From Maricaulis sp. (GTDB lineage Bacteria; Pseudomonadota; Alphaproteobacteria; Caulobacterales; Maricaulaceae), in contig NZ_JAEPNI010000001.1 in the NCBI RefSeq assembly GCF_017643475.1, forward strand, positions 310,001-374,000: 64,000 nt of DNA, written 5' to 3'. Under the pieces are notes generated by a model. That model did no database searches and was not told where the DNA came from. It was given only the letters and a program-made list of their open reading frames with translations. A program made the translations under genes and the position numbers. Positions 60,516 to 64,000 of the stretch are shown here, piece after piece; position 1 is the stretch's first letter, and every line of letters starts with the position of its first letter.

Positions 60516-61349
60516 TTAAGGAGCGGTCGTTCTGCGTCGTCGCCAGAGCCGCGCAGCCAGAAGGGTTTCAAGTCCGGCCAACATGACGAATCTCGGAGCA
60601 AGGATCAAATAGCGTCGCCACAAGCGTTTCGGTTCGGAGTAGAGGCGGTGTGCCCATTCCAGCATGGATTTCTGCATCCAGCGTGGTGCGCGCTCGACTT
60701 CACCGGAGTGAAAGTCAAAGGCGGCGCCCACGCCGATCAGCGTGCAGGGCAGGCGATCGCGATTGCGCGCCATCCAGAATTCCTGCTTCGGGGAGGACAG
60801 TCCGACCCAGACAATGTCGGCCCCGGATTCCACGATGCGCTCGATGGTCTCGCTTTCCTCCTGCGGCGTTGGCCGGCGGAAGGGCGGGCATTCCGTGCCG
60901 ACGATCTGCACACCGGGGTATCTCTCCTCCATGCGCACTTTGAGTTGATCCGCCACACCGTCCTTGCCGCCGTAGAAATAGTGTTTCAGCCCGTTTGCCT
61001 GGGCGCGTGACATCATCAGCTCGAACAGGTCGGGGCCACAGGTGCGGCTGACATCATAGCCACGAAGCCAGCCAACGAGTGCCAGGGGTGATCCATCTGG
61101 CGTTACCATAGAGGCCTGAGTGTGAAGGGCCTTGAACTCGGGATCATCCTGGGCGTGGACCAGGCTGGGCGTATCGCGAATGCAGACAAAGCGTCCCAGC
61201 TTGTCCTCAGACCAGGTTTCCAATTGGTCCGCCGCGCGATCAAGTGAGGTCGCGCTTATGGCTATGCCCAGAATTTTGAAGGCGTTACCGGTCGCGACCT
61301 GGCTTTCGCCATCCTGATTGCGTCCGTCTTCGAGATAGATATCAGCCAC
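60516..61349 (-). CDS. WecG/TagA/CpsF-type glycosyltransferase
   Basis: This 277-residue cytoplasmic GT26 enzyme has TPDGSPLALVGWLRGYDVSR, YFYGGKDGVADQLKVRMEER, VWVGLSSPKQEFWMARNRDR and GVGAAFDFHSGEVERAPRWM as the family blocks, ending with a basic, amphipathic segment. It adds an N-acetyl-amino sugar to the lipid-linked intermediate. The GTG start at 61349 has only a weak ribosome binding site. It is first in the glycan operon. Confidence 0.92.
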   Translation of the reverse strand: MADIYLEDGRNQDGESQVATGNAFKILGIAISATSLDRAADQLETWSEDKLGRFVCIRDTPSLVHAQDDPEFKALHTQASMVTPDGSPLALVGWLRGYDVSRTCGPDLFELMMSRAQANGLKHYFYGGKDGVADQLKVRMEERYPGVQIVGTECPPFRRPTPQEESETIERIVESGADIVWVGLSSPKQEFWMARNRDRLPCTLIGVGAAFDFHSGEVERAPRWMQKSMLEWAHRLYSEPKRLWRRYLILAPRFVMLAGLETLLAARLWRRRRTTAP

Positions 61350-61416
61350 GCTAAACCGCCCGGGTCCTGTGAGTTAACAGTCCGTAAAAGGTCTAGCAGC
61401 GAGCTTGAATGCGGTA

Positions 61417-61433
61417 TTAACCCAATTGGGTGA
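61417..61433. promoter_or_regulatory. Putative operator of the EPS operon
   Basis: TTAACCCAATTGGGTGA contains the perfect 12-bp palindrome ACCCAATTGGGT, 68 bases upstream of the WecG-type start. A near-identical motif occurs at 62341-62357. Confidence 0.55.
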
Positions 61434-61467
61434 TTTCGGGGCAGGTATGGCGAAAGCGTGGCAGGGT

Positions 61468-62211
61468 CTAGCTCTGGATCAACCTGGCACCGCGTTTGTC
61501 CAGACGGACTGCGGTCAGCGTGTTCGTGATATAGGCGCCGGTATCTATGCCCAGCCTGTATCTTTTACGGGTCGGCTTCTTGTCAGCTGAATGGCCGTGA
61601 ATGACGAAACGCTCGAAGCGACCATTGAAGCTGAGAAACGGTTCCCGGATCCACATCATGGTCTTGCTGGACTGTTCCCCAAGGGGTGTTTCCGGATCAA
61701 TACCTGCGTGCACAAACAGATAGGGCTCGCGGTCAGCCATCACCGGAAGACTTTCCAGGAAGGCGAGGTGATGGGCTGGCATGTTCTCACGTAATTGCGC
61801 CTGGCACGGCGCCCAGTCGTCCGGATTTGTGCGCCGTTTTGGAAGCGAGACTCCATAGGACGCAAGCGTCTCCACGCCGCCATGTTTGCCCCACTCGGGA
61901 CCGATTTGGTGATCGTTGAGGAATGTCAGGAGGGTCTGCTCGTGATTGCCGCGAAGACAAGTGAGGCGAATGCTGGCGTCAGGTGCGCCAGCACTCAATG
62001 ATTCCAGTACACCCCGGGAGTAGGGTCCACGATCGACATAATCCCCCAACAGGATGATTTCAGCCTCGGAATCGCCCTTGTCCTTGCGGATTTTTGTCAG
62101 GAGCCGGGTGAGCAGATCGTGGCGCCCGTGGATATCGCCGATTGCGTAGATCAGCCGGTCACAGCGCGGCATGTTCCGGGCTTTGCCTTGCAGGCCTCCT
62201 AAACCGAACAT
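61468..62211 (-). CDS. Serine/threonine phosphatase-like metallophosphoesterase
   Basis: This 247-residue protein has AIGDIHGRHDLLTRLL, LGDYVDRGPYSRGV, LRGNHEQTLL and HAGIDPETPL, and ends with FVIHGHSADKKPTRK: the five metal and phosphate blocks of the PPP/bis(5'-nucleosyl)-tetraphosphatase group. It is cytoplasmic. The Ser/Thr-phosphatase PrpA/PrpB type is closest. GGGGAG precedes the ATG. A protein-phosphorylation role in EPS control is an inference from location. Confidence 0.9.
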   Translation of the reverse strand: MFGLGGLQGKARNMPRCDRLIYAIGDIHGRHDLLTRLLTKIRKDKGDSEAEIILLGDYVDRGPYSRGVLESLSAGAPDASIRLTCLRGNHEQTLLTFLNDHQIGPEWGKHGGVETLASYGVSLPKRRTNPDDWAPCQAQLRENMPAHHLAFLESLPVMADREPYLFVHAGIDPETPLGEQSSKTMMWIREPFLSFNGRFERFVIHGHSADKKPTRKRYRLGIDTGAYITNTLTAVRLDKRGARLIQS

Positions 62212-62340
62212 CGCGCTCTCCCCTCACGTGTATGCGCGCATCGTGGCCCGTTTTCCCAACCTGACGCAAGTATGAACGCCGCTGCCGAAAACACGTCTCA
62301 TTCCGGTCGAAATCCGATCTCGTTTCGAAGTTAACGTCTC

Positions 62341-62357
62341 TTAACCCATTTGGGTGA
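62341..62357. promoter_or_regulatory. Second copy of the EPS dyad in a divergent promoter region
   Basis: TTAACCCATTTGGGTGA, related to 61417-61433 with one centre mismatch, lies about 130 bases from both the phosphatase start (minus) and the PEP-linker gene start (plus). TTAA at 62331 and TTAAC at 62341 (6-base gap) also resemble a CtrA half-pair. No gene lies in the 277-base region. Confidence 0.55.
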
Positions 62358-62488
62358 GGTGAGATGAACGGCCAGTTGATACCTTTTCTTAACTTTTTCG
62401 GGACGCGCACACGAGCGGGGGCTTTGGGGTGTGTGCACCGACGGCAGTCGGCTGCAGTCGGCTGGTTCTCTGCAAACGGGGGGTAAGC

Positions 62489-63433
62489 ATGCGCAATTAT
62501 TCGCATAACACTCGTCATGAGCTGCTTCGTTATCGCAAGGCATTGACGGTTTCCGCGGCAGCCATGGGCGCCGCCTGCCTGTTTGGTGCTCCGGCCTCTG
62601 CCGGCGGTGTCGCGACCGTCGACTGGCTGGCGGATCGTATCAAGACCGTGCTCGAGCAATTGCCGTTGGATTCCGCTGAGTGCGAGATCGAGGCGGCCGT
62701 CCAGCGTGTGCTGATCGAGGCCGATGTCGATGGCGAGACCGAGTCCCGCGCCCTTGCCCAGGTTCAGGCCGATGGCGTCTGTGACATGGATGAAGAGTGC
62801 GGCATGGTCTTTTATGACGCTCTGACCAATGTCGATCTGCTCCAGCCCGATGATATTGATGGTTATGAGTTCGACAGCGATGTTATCACCAGCTGCGAGG
62901 CGCCGGACCCGTGTGCATGGGCGCCTGATTACGTGCCGGAGCCCGAGCCTCAGCCGGAACCAGTGCCAGCGCCCGAGCTGACACCAGAGCCAGCCCCTGA
63001 GCCGGAACTTGAGCCGGAACCCGAACCTGGGCCCGAACCGGAAGTCGTCTTTATACCCGAGCCCGAACCCGAGCCCGAACCCGTACTGGTGACCGAGTTG
63101 CGCGATGTCGTCGACTCGCTGGCCAGAGATGCAACCCAGTGTGAGTATGAGGCCGCCTTGCGGACGGCCCTGCGTACTTCGGGCGCGTCTGCGCCGGAAG
63201 AGCGCCATGCGCTGACTGTCGTGCAGGCAACTGCCGCGCCTGTCGTAGCCATTCGCAATGCCCTGACCTATGTCCGCATCCACCAACCGCGCGGCAATGA
63301 TGGTTATTCATCGGAGACCGGTCTGGGAGATGACGAGATCAATCTGTGTCGTCGTTGGTCGGATCACGAGTGGGGCGGTCGGCGCCCTCGTCCACCGGTC
63401 CCGCCGCCAGGCGGCGGGAACTCGGACTATTGA
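62489..63433 (+). CDS. Secreted protein with duplicated domain and PEP-repeat linker
   Basis: This 314-residue protein has a signal peptide (about residues 15-38, ending [19 protein letters not shown]). Two copies of a helical unit flank a Pro/Glu-repeat spacer: [20 protein letters not shown] then IEAAVQRVL, and later [20 protein letters not shown] then ALRTALRTS, both with a Cys and a VQA-type ending. Between them (residues ~150-205) lies a (PEP)n linker. The C-terminus is Pro/Gly-rich. It may be a periplasmic spacer or scaffold. ATG 62489 is preceded by GGGGGG. No family recognised. Confidence 0.78.
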   Translation: MRNYSHNTRHELLRYRKALTVSAAAMGAACLFGAPASAGGVATVDWLADRIKTVLEQLPLDSAECEIEAAVQRVLIEADVDGETESRALAQVQADGVCDMDEECGMVFYDALTNVDLLQPDDIDGYEFDSDVITSCEAPDPCAWAPDYVPEPEPQPEPVPAPELTPEPAPEPELEPEPEPGPEPEVVFIPEPEPEPEPVLVTELRDVVDSLARDATQCEYEAALRTALRTSGASAPEERHALTVVQATAAPVVAIRNALTYVRIHQPRGNDGYSSETGLGDDEINLCRRWSDHEWGGRRPRPPVPPPGGGNSDY

Positions 63434-63481
63434 TATGCTAAAAGCGTATTCGGTGCTCAGGAAACAACCAGGGGGAGAACC

Positions 63482-64000
63482 ATGAAGTACGGATTTTTCG
63501 CAGTCGCGTTGCCCAGCGCTTTGGCAGGCCTTGTGCTGCCCGAAACAGCCTTTGCCCATGACCCGACCGAGGAAGGAAACTTCTTCCGTGCGCGCAATGC
63601 CAGTGTCATGGGGCGTTCACGCCCCGATTTTAAATCCGAGGGCGTCCAGTACGGCGCCTGGATCTTTGATCCCGAGCTGACGCTGGGCGTTGATTTCAAC
63701 GACAACATCTTCGCGGCTTCGACCGGCGAGGAATCCGATACGATCTGGATTATAAATCCGACGATTGATGTCGAGACCACCTGGTCACGTCATGGGCTGC
63801 GCGGCTGGGCCCATGGGCTCAAGCGCGAATTCAATGATTTCTCCGACGAGAGCAGCTGGACGACCGATATCGGTCTGGCAGGACATGTCGATCTGACGCG
63901 CAGCGTCCTGTTCGAGGCCGGGTATGGCGCTGCCGAGCTGGTTGAGCCCCGCACGGCGGCCGGCGCTGCGTCCATCGCGGCAAAGCCGGTTGAATACAAC
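63482..64000 (+). CDS. Outer-membrane beta-barrel protein of the EPS locus, 3' truncated
   Basis: The gene runs off the right edge: 173 codons are visible. ATG 63482 has GGGGGAG 5 bases upstream. A signal peptide (MKYGFFAVALPSALAGLVLP, cleaved near AFA-HD) is followed by YGAWIFDPELTLGVDFNDNIFA and then repeated amphipathic strands, the layout of the BBP2-type (outer membrane beta-barrel) proteins often encoded in polysaccharide loci. It may help place or secrete EPS. The last residues seen are KPVEYN. Confidence 0.82.
   Translation, partial: MKYGFFAVALPSALAGLVLPETAFAHDPTEEGNFFRARNASVMGRSRPDFKSEGVQYGAWIFDPELTLGVDFNDNIFAASTGEESDTIWIINPTIDVETTWSRHGLRGWAHGLKREFNDFSDESSWTTDIGLAGHVDLTRSVLFEAGYGAAELVEPRTAAGAASIAAKPVEYN

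Noticed and set aside
62950..63258. Minus-strand Gly/Ser-repeat frame
   Set aside because: It is only the reverse reading of the Pro/Glu repeat in the secreted protein gene.
1..64000. Insertion sequences, CRISPR arrays, prophage genes, tRNA/rRNA genes
   Set aside because: I looked for transposase, integrase, repeat-spacer units and cloverleaf structures and saw none; the region looks like stable chromosome.

Overview
The window reads as chromosomal DNA (GC clearly above 60%, dense short-spaced genes, many GTG/TTG starts) of an aerobic, probably marine, alphaproteobacterium. The gene content fits a Caulobacterales/Maricaulales-type (Hyphomonadaceae/Maricaulaceae-like) organism: a RegB-SenC-RegA redox cluster, ccmABCDG cytochrome c maturation genes, intracellular PHB depolymerase, MmcB, AhpC/AhpD with OxyR, and TTAA-N7-TTAA (CtrA-like) motifs. 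The genus is an inference from gene content only; no rRNA or tRNA gene is visible and no insertion sequence, prophage or CRISPR array was found.

Layout. 0-4.7 kb: partial THUMP rRNA methyltransferase, amidohydrolase lipoprotein, YciB, a MarR regulator with a histone-like lysine tail. 4.7-8.3 kb (minus): ccmA-ccmB-[double ChrR-type cupin]-ccmC-ccmD-ccmG. 8.5-16 kb: acnA, DUF1223, the regB-regA operon divergent from senC/SCO1, phaZ. 16-25.6 kb: an acidic secreted protein, a class A PBP, CPA1 antiporter with an RCK-like tail, YeiH-type transporter, cold shock protein and small membrane proteins. 25.7-32.8 kb: asd, rarD, epoxide-hydrolase-like enzyme, a SpoIIAA-like protein followed by a paralogue scrap, serine hydrolase, pyridoxal kinase, CitE-like lyase, ArsC-like protein. 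32.8-36 kb (minus): a GbsR/MarR regulator heading an operon of two DUF4166 proteins and a membrane-SDR fusion, with two copies of a TTTCTGT-N4-ACAGAAA dyad. 36-42.5 kb: hybrid histidine-kinase debris next to an intact receiver protein, oxyR/ahpC/ahpD, a DAACS symporter, a second decayed histidine kinase, small membrane proteins. 42.7-47 kb: ffh, an unrecognised ORF, rpsP, rimM, trmD, rplS. 47-51.6 kb: class III sirtuin, zinc metallopeptidase, mmcB, two DJ-1/PfpI-type genes (one an AraC fusion), TetR regulator. 51.6-55.3 kb (minus): SO2930-type diheme cytochrome lipoprotein with a parallel beta-helix lipoprotein and an upstream LuxR-type regulator. 55.5-64 kb: an exopolysaccharide locus (Wzx, two Wzy/ligase-like proteins, export protein, WecG/TagA glycosyltransferase, phosphatase, PEP-linker secreted protein, beta-barrel protein running off the right edge).

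How it fits together. Housekeeping (ffh-rplS, acnA, asd) is interleaved with redox and envelope functions: cytochrome c maturation, RegB/RegA with SenC, peroxide defence, a predicted periplasmic electron-transfer pair, and a polysaccharide export locus in which the same TTAACCCA-NN-TGGGTGA dyad appears upstream of the WecG/Wzx/Wzy operon and again in the divergent promoter region of the phosphatase and PEP-linker genes. The least understood units, and the best candidates for undescribed biology, are the GbsR-DUF4166-SDR operon with its internal operator copy, the diheme cytochrome/beta-helix pair, and the ORF wedged between ffh and rpsP.
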